This document shows, in pieces, positions 1-12,494 of a stretch of DNA of 64,000 bases; the first letter of the stretch is position 1; each line of letters begins with the position of its first letter. The stretch is from Scleromitrula shiraiana (taxonomy: Eukaryota; Ascomycota; Leotiomycetes; Helotiales; Sclerotiniaceae). The DNA lies in assembly GCA_028455995.1 (NCBI GenBank), contig JABELC010000004.1, positions 868,001-932,000 of the forward strand. The letters are read 5' to 3'. The notes below the pieces were generated by a model. The model was not told the origin of the DNA. It worked only from the letters and a program-made list of their open reading frames with translations, and did no database searches. The translations under genes and the position numbers were made by a program.

Positions 1-1563
1 AGCCACGGAAATTTTTTATAGTGTATTGGATTGGCCCGAATTGGCGCACCGAAGTGAACCTACCTTGAATGCAAGCGAAAAATGTGCCTACTCGCCAGGC
101 TCACGCCAGGGCGATTATATACGACCGGCGCCGAGCTCGAATCTTTCCCAATTAAGAATCTAATTTTCATAGTCCACAGGATCAACAAAGCCAAACACAC
201 CAACCTTAGAAATTAAATTGAACCATTTTAATAGTGTGATTTGATCCCAATACCGGTAGGCGCCTGCCATCCAAAATGGAGTGATTCCGGTACATCACCA
301 ATATTGAGATAAAAACTTATCATCACATGTGCGTACGATACCTTGAATTTAAGTAAATTCTTTTTTTAGTTTTTTTTTTAATTAGACGACAGTTACATTC
401 GATGGTTTCGTTCTTCCCAACCAATCATGTATCGTATTGCGTTACCACGGGCGATGTAAAGTTTTACCGCCGTTTTCGCTGGATCAAATGACTTTGGGCA
501 ACAGCGCGAATTGTTAGGATTTGGTGAGCGAATGCGGAGGTATGTTGCATTTATCTCAGTGTTCCTTGTATCTATGTATTATACTTGAGTAGCTAATCAT
601 TTTCAGGAAAGAATTTGACATTTGATACGGGGCTTGCGGGGGTAGGAATGGAGAAGTGTGGAGATAGACTAGGGTTTTAGTATGGGGCTCCACGGGGCGC
701 TTTCGACGGCCAGCTTTTGAACATGGGTCTTTGTGAGGATGTGAAGATCTCGACTCGAAGTAGAGTTAGTTGATTTTTGGGTTGCGTCAAGAGTGCATGA
801 GCTAAGAGTGGGCTCTCGCTTCAAGTGTAAGATTTATGTTTGTGATCATGAGATTATAGGCCTTTCAGCTCAATGTTTTTATTGCTAATCATGTATACCT
901 TACTTGCCTTCTGAGGAACTCTTATCTTTACGATGATATTTACTGTTTCTTGAAGGCAAGTCGCGTGCGGAGGTTACATCGCGATTGTGGTGTTACTAGG
1001 CTACCGACCTTGTAAAACTTCATGGGCGTGGGGTTGAAGGAAACGGGCTAAAAATCTGTCCCGCCCAACCCCCGGGCGCGCGCCAAATCTAGAGTGTCCT
1101 AGATAAAAGCAAGTCGAAAGAATGATTCCTATTGGAGGAAAAACGCAAGTTGAGCATTATTTTCACAGTTTCTTGGAGGAAACCTTGTTACATCACTTCT
1201 AGCCCTGCTGATGATGCAGTCACTGTCAGTCTTGCTTATCATTCCAACTATGGGAATTTCATCGTTCATACTTCGGCCATGCCGATTCCGGTTCGATGCA
1301 CAAAATGCTTGGTTGAATACGAATACTGTTCACTTTAGTGTACATTATATTCCCTACAATTTTACGTGTACCATGTGGCATGGATGTAACCTGCCGGGCC
1401 TAGCTAGCTACCTAGAAGAGGGAGGGGAAGCTTAGTAGGTTAATGTTCTCGACGTTATAATAACTCATTATTCCCGTGGCTTTTCTTGTCATTGCTTTAC
1501 TTTCTTGGTTTCTTTACTCAATTACACTGCCAAGGGCTTCCAAGTGTTTTCTGTATTTTCAAT
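1..1563. other. intergenic / upstream of sugar transporter
   Basis: No open frame here resembles a protein I recognise on either strand. There is a short GC-rich patch near 1060-1082 in otherwise AT-rich DNA. The last few hundred bases should hold the promoter and 5' leader of the downstream transporter. Confidence 0.5.
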
Positions 1564-3945
1564 ATGAAGGACACAATCGATCACGTTGACACGGTCAACA
1601 CGGTTGAGCATGCTCATCCTGCTACTCACATTGATTTAAATAACAACCTTACAGCCAAGTAAGCTTGAACTGAATTGGCTTCCAAACTAAAGCGCTTGCT
1701 AATTTTCTACAGAATTCAAAATCCTCTTGCAGGATTAAGTGAAACGGTCTTACTTCGAGATGTTCATGAATTTGCACGAGAGAACGATTTAAATGATATT
1801 ATACCATTACTTGAGAAGGGTGCCTTGGTTGCCGCTGATCCCGAAAACTTCGAGCAACTTAGTCGTTTGGATGAAGAAGAGAAAGAGTTTTTGAGATTCG
1901 AAGCCGCACACAGATGGAGTCATCCAATAACTTTGTACTTGACAATCATCACTTGTTCTATTGGAGCCGCTGTCCAGTGAGATTTCTAACAATGATTTTA
2001 AAAAAATTCGTCAACGCTAATTCATTCAACAGGGGATGGGATCAAACTGGAAGTAACGGTGCAAATCTTTCGTTTCCTAAAGAATTCGGTATAGGCTCAG
2101 GCTCAGACAAAGACGCATGGCTGGTAGGACTGGTCAACTCTGCTCCATACATTGGTTCTGCTTTTCTGTGAGTCGAGGTCCGAAGAACAGGCATTCAAGG
2201 ACCTGCATCTGACAACATTATAGTGGCTGTTGGCTCAGTGATCCGTTCAATACTTATCTAGGTCGTCGTGGTACTATTTTCTTTGCTGCAATCGTTTGTG
2301 TCTTTACTCCAATTGGTGGGGCTTTCGCAAAATCATGGGAAACACTCTTTGCCAGCCGTATTATTCTAGGTATCGGAATGGGGTTGAAGGGTTCCACTGT
2401 CCCAATCTTTGCTGCTGAGAACAGCCCAGCAATGATTAGAGGGTAAGTTCAATTGTTCCATGATTTTATACCAATCATCTAACATCTGCGCTTTAGTGCA
2501 TTGGTCATGTCATGGCAAATGTGGACTGCTTTTGGTATTTTTTTGGGCTTTGCTGCAGTAAGTAACCTAATTGATTTATTGAAAGAATACTTGATTGACT
2601 CTCGGGTTAGAACTTGGTTGTTAAAGATGTTGGAAAAATAGCTTGGAGATTACAAATTGGCTCAGCGTTCATTCCAGCTCTCCCTCTTGCTGCGTTGATT
2701 TACTTCTGCCCTGGTAAGTCAAGAATGTTACGAATCATGTTTAACAACTAACAATTTCGAAGAATCCCCAAGATGGTTAATGAAGAAAGGGCAATACAAG
2801 AAGGCTTATAAATCTCTGTGCCGTCTCCGAAAACATGATCTATTCGCAGCAAGAGATCTTTATTTCATTGACGCTCAAATAAAGATTGAAGCACAGATCA
2901 TAGGAAAAACCAACTATGTTTCTCGATTTGTTCAGTTGTTCACCATTCCTCGTGTTCGAAGAGCAACTCTCGCATCCTTTACAGTCATGATTGCGCAACA
3001 AATGTGCGGTATCAACATTATTGCTTTCTATTCTTCTACTATTTTTGAAAATGCAGGGGCTTCTTCAACAGCTTCTTTAATTGCATCTTTCGGCTTCGGA
3101 TTGGTTAATTTTGTTTTCGCGTAAGTTCTTACCTCTGTTATATACGGTACAATATTGATGACTTTTATAGTTGGCCAGCAATTTGGACTATCGATACTTT
3201 TGGCAGAAGATCCCTTCTTCTATTTACTTTCCCACAAATGGCTTGGTCACTTCTTGTGGCTGGACTTTGTTTCATTATTGAGTAAGTATTGTTCCCGGCT
3301 CGTAATAGTTACATTCTAACAACATTCTAGTGAACACAAGAAGGCCCATCTTGGTCTCATTGCCACGTTCATTTATATATTTGCAGCCTTCTATTCCCCT
3401 GGTGAAGGACCAGTTCCATTCACCTATTCGGCTGAAGTTTTCCCTCTTTCTCACAGAGAAGTAGGAATGGGTTGGGCAGTTGCTACATGTCTTTTCTGGG
3501 CATCTGTTCTTTCAATCTCATTCCCAAAGATTCTGAAGACCTTCCATCCAGTGGGAGCATTCTGTTTCTATGCGTAAGTTTGCCATTTCTCATACCATCT
3601 AAACTTTAATTAACGTAAGATCACAGTGGGCTCAATCTCCTCGCTTTTGTAATGATCTTCCTGTTTGTCCCTGAGACGAAGCAGCGCACTCTTGAAGAAC
3701 TCGATTACATTTTTGCCATTCCAACCCGTACATTCATGAAGTACCAACTCACCAAGACCCTTCCATACTGGGTCCAACGTTATGTATTTTTCAACAAGAA
3801 TGCGGTATTGGAACCATTGTATCATTTCGAGCAAACAGCGGATTTCAGTATCAAGGATACCAAGATCCAACAGAATGAGGAACGGATCGAAAAGGCAGGA
3901 GAAGCTTCTAGTCAAGAACATAGTAATGTGGAAAAGATTGATTAG
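1564..3945 (+). CDS. MFS sugar transporter (sugar porter family)
   Basis: Multi-exon plasma-membrane sugar/H+ symporter of the major facilitator superfamily. The ATG at 1564 opens a short first exon that splices at 1659-1712 (branch-like GCTAATT, then CAG) into a conserved N-terminal region. Further exons are separated by introns near 1977-2032, 2170-2223, 2442-2496, 2558-2610, 2713-2762, 3121-3171, 3281-3330 and 3572-3627. Sugar-porter signatures are visible: GRRGT after helix 2, PESPRWLMKKG at the start of the central loop, QQMCGINIIAFYSS in helix 7, and the terminal PETKQRTLEEL at about 3670-3700. A charged cytosolic tail follows to the TAG. The length is normal for the family, about 560 residues. 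The substrate cannot be told from sequence; a hexose is the usual case. Confidence 0.85.
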
Positions 3946-5017
3946 TCTGGATAGGAGAACATATAGATCGCGCAAGAGAACTTGTTAGATTAGAATTGTT
4001 TGAAAAATTTCTAGAAGGATGTTTAGAAGGATGCTTAGAAGGATATTTAGTCAGGAATCATATTTAACGGCCGTAGAGACGAGTAGAGATACCCGGAATA
4101 GATTACAGATGTCGATTTACACGCTTGATATCAGATGAATGGAATTACGAGACATGGCACTTATGGTCTTTGATTTATTATATTCCTTATCTACTATGAT
4201 ACGAGCTCTTACAGACACAATTATGAGATATCATACCATATTCCCCACAAATTCATTCCAACCCCCAAACTTCTGACCATCATCAAGAAATCCATCCAGA
4301 AAAACCCCCACCTACCCCAGGCCTACCGCGCCTACTCCAGAAAGATCTGCAATTCTATTTACATACATAGCATAGCGCCTCGGTCAATTGACATAAAACC
4401 TCCTCACCGATTAGCATGAGTCGTTGATTTATTTTTTAATTTCTAATCTTTAATTTTTAATCATTATTTTTTTATTTTTTCGTTCCGTTATCTCAATGTC
4501 GTACATGCGACAGGGAAAATTTACGCCATGGCTTACGGATGGCTTGTGACGTGCGGAACGGAAGGCTGGAGTCGTATTCGGACTTTGCGATTTCCCGACG
4601 CATGCCTATTATGATTATGTAGAAGAAGATGGCTGAATCCAAATTTCACGATTCGTCGGCTCGCTCGCATGTAAGACTCATGAATTATCGATGGATAATT
4701 GTATACATGTATCTTTATACATATATATGTATGCAGAAAGAAATGATTATGGAAATATGCTTATATAATATTCATTGCATGGGTTCGATGTCCGACAGTA
4801 ACCGGACAGGAAAAGATTCATATCGCCCTGGGTTCAATTTTCGAATTCACCATTGCAAGATATCATATCAGTTTGAGTTGAAGGTTTATTAGTTTAATTC
4901 ATCTCTTTAATCAATGATTCTAATGCACATAAGAATAAATAAGAACTTGGAGAACCCCGCCAAAGCAAGAGATATCATTCTTCAGGAAAACGTAGCATCT
5001 TCAGACCTATCACATGC
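3946..5017. other. 3' region and intergenic, with 12-bp repeat
   Basis: Downstream region of the sugar transporter. It has a small tandem repeat at 4013-4048 and AT-rich homopolymer tracts at about 4430-4485. The small frame 4629-4892 has no recognisable features. No gene is supported. Confidence 0.4.
4013..4048. repeat. 12-bp tandem repeat, 3 copies
   Basis: Unit AGAAGGATGTTT occurs three times with one or two substitutions per copy, just downstream of the transporter stop codon and so probably in its 3' UTR. Confidence 0.7.
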
Positions 5018-6151
5018 TCAACGAATAACAAGACCTGACATCATCTTGGGATACCGTAGAAGCTCCTGGAAATCAAATTTATCTTGATGTCTTTCCAGAT
5101 ATATACAAATAGCTTGACATTCCGACGATAGCCTTCTCCAAATTCACCAATGAGGAAACTGACAAACTTTTGCTAGCCAATACGCAAGTAATAGAATTGC
5201 CCTGAGTTCTTTCTCTAAAAGTAGAGTTTTGTATCATGGATGCAGACCACCAACGAACGACCAGAACTTCAAAATAACGGGGATCGCATCATCGACATCG
5301 AGAATATCCGCTATTGTAGATGCTGTAAAATGGTATGGGTTATTGCTGCTAGTTGAGTTTTCATCAAGATCATACATTTAGATGAAGGCTGGTGGTAATG
5401 TAAAGAATCGGTAATTTGGCGTGATTGCAGAAGAGATCGTGGGAGGTGCCATTAGTCTTTGTAGTGCACTAGCATTCCCATCCAAACCCAATTTCTAACT
5501 CTCCTTCTTCCCATAACTCATCATCAACCAATTGAGATCTAAAGACGATGGCGGTTTCAACGGCCAAGCTTCTTCGGGAATTTCTGCTTCGATATGACAG
5601 ATACAATTGTACCGAGAAGAACCGAAGTCGCTAACAAGGCATCTCGTTCTGAAACTGCCGTAGGTGCCGATTATAGTTTCTTGCGGAACGAAACTATACT
5701 TTGAGACCAATGAAATAGTTCTGCTGGAGACATCTTGGTATTTTGTCAGTCATGCATGAATGTGAACGTCAATAAAGCGTGCATTAAATATGGGTTCTAA
5801 AATAGGTTAGATGATGTGAAATCTCCCCGGACTGGAAATAGAATATACCAAGCAGGCAAGCTTAATCATCTCATCCTGATATATTTGTAGATTTCTCTTT
5901 GTTGTGATGTTGAAGACGGTTCTTGATTGAAATCTGTTCAATATCTCCAAATGTTCTTGTTCCCCAAAATTGTAAACATTTTGATTGTTCCATGAGCTGT
6001 TGTAATTCGTGGGCGTAATCGTCTAATTCATGGAATATGGAAGTCTCTGGTAAAGGTTGTCGGTAGTCATAGCTTTATTGAAGAGTAATCGTACATCGGA
6101 ATTTCCATTCACATAATTGCATAGAACGCCGAAGGCCGCACATCGCTTGCA
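5018..6151 (-). pseudogene. Zn(II)2Cys6 transcription factor pseudogene
   Basis: Read on the minus strand, pieces in different frames make a recognisable C6 regulator of the fungal UPC2/ECM22-like type. The second half of the zinc cluster, CKRCAAFGVLC (CX2CX6C), lies at 6151-6119. Then come a spacer containing FHELDDYAHELQQLMEQ, RTVF...YQDEMIKLAC, PYLMHALLTFTFMHD, SPAELFHWSQSI, AEIPEEAWPLKPPSSLDL, NNPYHFTASTIADILD, LRAILLLAYWLAKV and the C-terminal ECQAICIYLERH...LLRYPKMMSGL. The order is colinear with an intact regulator, but frameshifts and stops break it: TGA or TAG after FMHD and after GKKES, and TGA after QFPHW. The first half of the zinc cluster and the start codon are missing. It abuts the dehydrogenase relic on the other strand at about 6151-6157. 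Confidence 0.7.
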
Positions 6152-6153
6152 TC

Positions 6154-7132
6154 CGGGTTGGAGATCGTGTTGTGGGATTCTCAATCGGATCTTGCAAGTT
6201 GTTGAACGATGCGTCGAAATGTGGTTTCCAGCTCTATACTGTATTCTTAGATCATCTACCGTCGCATATACCGAGTACTTTGTCCAATGAGCAGGCGTCT
6301 GTTATTCCATTGGGGCTTCCTACCGCTGCTTGTGGTTTCTTTCAGAAGGATCAATCATGTCTCCAATTACCATCTGTATCTCCAAAACCAACTGGAGAGA
6401 CATTACTGGTGTGGGGAGGTTCTACGAGCGTTGATTGTAACGCTATTCAGTAAGCTTTCCTCCTTATTCTCCTTATATATATATGCTAATATCTACCTCC
6501 AGACTAGCAGTAGCAGCCGGCTACGAAGTATTCACCACCTCACCACCTCATCACCCAAAAACTCCCATCTCATGAAACGTCTCGGAGCAAGTAAAACCTT
6601 CGACTACAGCAGCAAAACCGTCACCTCACCCAAGACCTCATCCACGCATGCAAAGGCAAAACAGCCGCAGGAGCGATCTCCATTGGCTCAGCATCCGCCG
6701 ATGCATGTATGGATGTTTTTCACAAATGCCAAGGAAATCAATTCATCTCAATGATTGCATTTCCGGTTCCATTCCTACCGCGAAAACGATTTGTCCTCCC
6801 TAGAGTTGTTGCTACGTTTGTCCCGTGGATAATAGCCAATTTGGTTCAAGTGTAAGATTAGAGGAATCAGAAATGACTTCGTGGATGGTGCCAATCTTAT
6901 TGACAATGGGGTGGGTGAAACTATTTATGGTGACTTTTTCTCGGAGGCTTTGGAGAAAGGGCTGGTTGTTGCTTCGCCTGAAGGGAATGTTATTGGGAAG
7001 GGACTGGAATTTGTGCATGAGGGGTTAATTATTCAAAGGAACGGAGTCTCTGCGAAAAAGATTTTTGTTGCGTTGGGTTTACTGGATTGGGTTCTATGTT
7101 TGCGAATTTTATTGTTAATCTCTGTCAGATAA
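6154..7132 (+). pseudogene. zinc-binding-type dehydrogenase (MDR) pseudogene
   Basis: Relic of a medium-chain dehydrogenase/reductase of the fungal ToxD/enoyl-reductase-like group. VGDRVVGFS at 6157 enters mid-protein, followed by STLSNEQASVIPLGL and the cofactor-fold segment LLVWGGSTSVDCNAIQ. A normal intron at about 6450-6502 leads into LAVAAGYEVFTTSS and MKRLGASKTFDYSSKTV. The frame then shifts near 6625, giving DLIHACKGKTAAGAISIGSAS, and a further extra base creates TAA at 6853. After it the proper frame resumes (DFVDGANLIDNGVGETIYG, LEKGLVVASPEGNVIGKGLE). The whole N-terminal GroES-like half, about 90 residues, is absent. With one truncation and at least two frameshifts it cannot encode a working enzyme. 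Confidence 0.72.
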
Positions 7133-7555
7133 TATATCTATAACGTGTGATTTCGAATATAAAGTGAGGGTCTATCTGCTTGGGAAGTCGAGGTAGAAAA
7201 GGGGGCACTGGAAGATCCAGTCACTAATAAAATCATAGAATGATGCAACTAGTTTTGGTTTTTAATTTCAATTAGTGTACATTACAATTTCTTTGTGATT
7301 TAATGTATTCTGCCCGTTTCATTGCCAATCCCAACAGTGTTCACCCATCCATAAATACACCCACCCCATTTGCCATAATCCTTCGCATAACCGTACCCAT
7401 CGCGACCTCAACGCCAATTTATTCGTAAAAATACAAACGAAAATATCAAAACCCGTTAAAGCAAACTCATCCGTGCATGTCATCAATTCATGCTTCCTTA
7501 CCTCACTCACATGCTGAACTATTAAAGCTCAAGCTTCCCTTCCACCATCGACCAA
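7133..7555. other. short spacer, 3' side of C2 gene
   Basis: AT-rich spacer between the dehydrogenase relic and the stop of the minus-strand SMP/C2 gene. It should contain that gene's 3' UTR. No gene seen. Confidence 0.4.
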
Positions 7556-10500
7556 TTAGCCAGTCTCTGTCTCTACATCCGGTTGCCTCCCGTTCAAAGC
7601 TGTCTTTTTAATTACTCTCCTAACTGCAAATTTTGCCTCATCCTTTGCAAATGCCAAATTCCTCATGGGTTTCCACTGCATCAACCCTCTTTGCTTTCTA
7701 TGGAGACCCTTTGAGTTCTCCTTGTAATTTTTGTATTGCTTGACCGGATTGCTGGAATGGGATGATCCAGTGTTACCAGCCTCTCCATCCTCTTCACCTG
7801 TTGTAGCATCATGAATTCCCAAATCTGACTCTGCATCTGAATCTGAGTCGGTCGATGAGGAAGAATCTTGTTCCGATCGATTGGTGTTGATACTCATATC
7901 TTCGTTCAAACCACACTCAACATTCCCATTGGGTTTGTTTACCATGCTGGAAGTAGGGTAGTCAGTATCCTCGTACTTTCGTCCTGGACCATCCTGATTA
8001 ACATACTGCGCGGGATCTTGACCAAAAGCACCACTCCAATCGGTCCCATCTTTTGATAACCAGTGGTTCTTCTCTTCTTCGTCGGCTTGGGATAAGACAT
8101 CACGACCTTGAGTTAAGGATTGATCGTGAAGTTCTTGGACTGCTGGTGGTAGATCTTTGGTAACTAAACGGCTTCGTACACCTTCAGAATGACAAGCTTC
8201 CCAAGTTTCTTGTGTTTCTCGGGAATCATTATCGGAAACAAACTTTTCGTGGTCTTCGTCAGTACCAGCCTTAAATCTACCCCTGAACTTGAGACGTCCT
8301 ATTTCTTCAATATCAATATCGGGAATATCTCTGAAGTTCTCTTCCGTGATGTAGTTTTGAGTTAGCCTCATTCCTTTATCGGTTTTCCAGATTGGAATAT
8401 CAATTTCTTCTTCCTTATTGTCCTCAAGGTGATGAAGCCAGATGGCAGCATATGCATCTGCGCCACGTTTCCCAGTAACATGGAATTCGAAGACAATTGG
8501 AGAGCGATATCGGTATTTGACTGGAAGTCTAACGTTATTCTTCCCTTCTTTCTTTGCAAGATCCCAGAAGATTCCATCGCCTTCTTCAGTCTTTCGACAT
8601 TGTGTTCTGGGAATCTTCCCAACACTTCCTCCAGTTCGGAGCTTAAGTTTGCTATTGTTGCTATAACCAGTAGCGATAATCTTCTCTGAAGTGAATTCGA
8701 AAGTTCCTACGTCCCATCCCAATTGTTGTGGTGGTAATCGTGTTTCAACACTTCGGAAAAGAAGAGAAATTCTGATTCTCCCAAATCCAATTCCACCATC
8801 CAAAGGATACCATCTTGTAACTTGAGAACTGGTTTGCATGAGATCCGATAGTTTCAATGGAACAACTCCGAGAATTGGATCATGTTGTCTCATACGTTGG
8901 TCCCTAACTGTGACTGTGACAATTGCTGATCTCCAATCTCGAATAAATCTTTCGGTACCAGCATTAAAAATAGGTTTTGAGCTGACAACCTTTGCACGAG
9001 TGCGGTAAACCTGGAATAAAGTTAGTAAAATTTTCACCTGAACTCGAAGGCCTTAAATCTTACCAATTCATCATTGAATAAGATGGTACAATAACTACTT
9101 GGTAATTTACTATGCTCTTCTTCTTTATTTTCACCAGCTGGCTGGGCTGGTTCAAACTCTCTACCCTTCCTATTTCCATCGCTACCTTTCATGTTTTGTA
9201 ACTCAAGGTTAACAATTTGATGGACGATGATACTGCAAATACCACTTGGCCACAATGGATCAGGTGGTGTATGGATAACAGCATCCTCCCCTGCATTATC
9301 AATACTACCCTTGGGATCTTGTAGTTCCGTCTTGTCTTTCAATTGATCAGGTAGGTTGACATCCTTGCCGTGGGTTCTCAAAGCTGGTCGGAATTGCGGT
9401 TTACCAAAGTATCCAACTTCCCAATGGAGTTCTCCAGGCATTGTACTATCAGCATCCATGCCACGAAGTTTCGAGGCTTGCGGGTACATCTTTCCCGGAT
9501 GTTGTATCATTTTTTGCATTGAAAGTTCAACTTTCCCGACAACATCATCAGAAGTCGATCGATCCGAATCCCAAAGTTCCATAGAAAGTTGTTCATCAAC
9601 TTTGATGAGATCTGGAGTAACAAGTAAAGCGCAAGTTTCCTCCCAAACTGGATTGAGATCATCCTGGATGACCCGAGTACAATACATTGGTTTTCCATAC
9701 TTGGAGAAGCTGACAGTGATATATGGATCACTGCCACCACCTTCACTTCCTCTTCGGTCTTGTTTACTAAGACCAACAGCTTTGTGAATTCTGATCCAAA
9801 GAATACCAAGTGCTTCGACATCCTTTTGAATATCATCGCCCTTCAACAATTTACTCATATCCAATGTCATTGACTTGGGAGCAACATATTCATTTGCTGC
9901 TGCACCGATAGCGTAATTAACAAAATTTGAGATGAGAGGAAGATTGAGAATGTTGATTCCGGTTTGAACCATAGGCACACAGCCTGCTTGAACCTTTGGA
10001 AGACCCATCAAGGTAAATGTAAGAGCTTTCAAGAATGGTGGCTCGGGAGACATTTGAAGACGCAATCGAACGGTACCGACAAGACCTTGAAGTTCCACGA
10101 AGATTGGTAGAGGTCTAGATTTTTGTTAGTAATGACCGGATTTCCTCAGGCAGGTTAGACATACACTCCGAATAATCCTTTAATACCAAGATAAAAAACC
10201 AATTGCATATGCATATTCTTAGCCTTCTCAGAAGTTCCACCTCCGGATGGCTTAGCATGGTATGCAAAAGAACATTCCAAATTGTAATAATCTCCACCTT
10301 CTTCATCTGCTGCCAATTCTTGGGGGTCCTTATTCTTTTCGTTTTGTCGATGAATGTCATCCTTCATCTCTTGTACATGTCCATCAGGTAAGGCACGTAA
10401 ACTTAAAATTCGAAAAGGATTATCTCCTTGATTGATTTCGGCAACTCGAACGTTTTCGATAATACCAGGAACCGATGCTTGCATGACATCTTCAAGAGTA

Positions 10501-11421
10501 TCTGCTACAGAAACGAATAGGTCTGGATCAATCAATCCCCACATAACCTCTAGGAAACTATTAATCCATTCGACCGATTCGGGTATGAGGTTTGCAGTTG
10601 CCTGGTACAGTTAGCTCAATATCATCCAGCGTTTTGGAGACTACTCACAGTTTGACCTCTTTCCCTCTCACTATGCCATTCATTATCTCTACCAGTTCTT
10701 ACAACCTCCTTCATCCAGAGAAATACACCAGATGCAACACATGCTCCCAATGGAATTAAACCAAATAGAGCCCCACCGAAAAATTTCCCCAAAACAACAA
10801 TTGATATGAATATTCCCGCACACAAAACTGTTGATCGTTGTTCTAAAGCTTGGTACATTGGTTCGTAACTGATTGATGGTGTTGGATGGAAAAGAATGTT
10901 CGTCTTCTCTCCATGAATTGGTACATCAGATGTACTTCCAGGCTCGACTGGATCTGGTGGTGCGGTGATATCTTGATTGTTTTTGTATTCCTCCCCAGAT
11001 TGTGTAGCATCTGTCTTGGCCGTGGTAGATTTATTGATATTCGCATTTGGAACCGAGAGCTGTCATTTAAAGAGTTAGTATAAGAGTTGCAAGCAATGGC
11101 AGATTGAAGAATTATCCATACCTGCGGATCTTCAACAGATTTCATGAAATCTGCATTGACATCCTCGATCTCTACATCCTTTCCAGTTGTAGGATCTGTA
11201 ACAACCTTTCTAGTCCCAGCAACACCATGTGGTTGTCCTTCTTCATGGTCTTTTGCCTCTCCTTGTACTTGTGTTGCAGGACGTTGTTGTAATTGTTCAT
11301 TGATTCGAGCATCTCTTTCTGCTTTGTCGGCATCTAGACTTTGAACGAATCTTTGAATGTTTGGGATTGGATTGGCTCCAGAGTAATGACCTCCAGGACC
11401 TTTTTTATGATCATTTGACAT
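7556..11421 (-). CDS. SMP/C2-domain membrane protein (Mug190/tricalbin-like)
   Basis: Predicted ER-membrane lipid-transfer or tether protein of about 1,200 residues. ATG is at 11421, with introns at 11060-11121, 10602-10648, 10115-10164 and 9011-9063. Order: a polar N-terminal region of about 200 residues; a hydrophobic hairpin (STVLCAGIFISIVVLG, then a glycine-rich second half) that would anchor it; an SMP-like lipid-binding region (EWIN...MWGLIDPDLFVSVADTLEDV, later NPFRILSLRALPDG); then C2 domains (WIRIHKAVGLSK, GSDPYITVSFSKYGKP, NPVWEET, ELWDSDRSTSDDVVGKVEL; another around ELVYRTRAKVVSSKP...FIRDWRSA). It ends in an acidic, Ser-rich, then basic tail. Hairpin-SMP-C2 order is that of tricalbins/extended synaptotagmins; the fission yeast Mug190 family is the closest type I can name. 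Contact-site function is inferred from family. Confidence 0.85.
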
Positions 11422-12365
11422 GTTGGAAGGATCGAAAGATTGTTGATTGTGTATCTCAGTATTCGTAAATTGTAAAGGAGAAAGAATCGAAGACGAAAGT
11501 TGATATGCCAATCAGACTGCAGATAGAAGCAGCTTCCGATTAACATGAAATGAAAATGAAGTTATCAATTGGGATTATTGTATGTATGAATCGTAACATC
11601 AACAATTGATTTGTTGTGTTTGAAGAGGAAAAGAAAGGAGAGCATTCAGAAATTCTTAAGAAACAAACCTTGGAACTTGTTAAGCTTGGAAGCATACGAA
11701 TAACCGGTACCTACATAGTAAACAACATCGATTTGAAAGAACAAGATCTGGATTGTTTGTTGTGATTGTTGTTGTGTAATAGTGCCAATTTGATAGAACC
11801 AAGGAAAGGTTGATGATGTCATGTTGAATTTACCTGAGGCCAAGCACTTGAGCTTTATATTTTCAGCCACATATGAGTAGTTAGTTCTATGGATTTCCCC
11901 ATGGTGAAGTAAAGTAAATAAAGAAAAAGGTACCCGAGCACATATGCATATCGATCCATAAAATACGAGACGAGAGATAATTTCAAAAAAAGAAAAGAAA
12001 AAAAAAAGTATATCTTCAATCGAATCGAGTCTTTAAGAATTCATAATATGTAATTACATACATATATACATAGAACTAGTACATGATACTTCGTACGTAG
12101 TAGGTAGGTGATTGAATCAATTTGAGTAAGGCTGAATCTTTAAGAGGATTCTTCGGGTAGCCCTCCCTCAGCCTTCTTTACCTTGAATGTTTTAAACCAA
12201 TCGGAATCTCGGCTGAGATGTTTGATATCCTGGCCACTGATAATACTTCCGCTTACCTTGACGGCGGCTATGCGGGCCTTCCCCCCCCTCACTTCTATCA
12301 TGTCATGTATCCATCAATTGTTTGACTATTTTTATTATCATTCACAAGGACACACCATATTATTA
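11422..12365. other. divergent intergenic region
   Basis: Shared upstream region of the minus-strand SMP/C2 gene and the plus-strand deacetylase gene. It carries A-rich tracts near 11985-12008 and no supported coding frame. The small frame 12183-12485 is an artefact that runs through the octamer repeat. Confidence 0.45.
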
Positions 12366-12455
12366 ATCACCATATCACCATATCACCATATCACCATATC
12401 ACCATATCACCATATCACCATATCACCATATCACCATATCACCATATCACCATAT
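12366..12455. repeat. ATCACCAT octamer tandem repeat (~11 copies)
   Basis: The 8-bp unit ATCACCAT is repeated about 11 times without interruption, ending some 40 bases before the ATG at 12495. It therefore lies in the promoter or 5' UTR of the deacetylase gene. Such an array should be length-polymorphic between strains. Confidence 0.92.
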
Positions 12456-12494
12456 AAACAAACTCATATTTTTAACTATAAGTAGAGCTACAAA

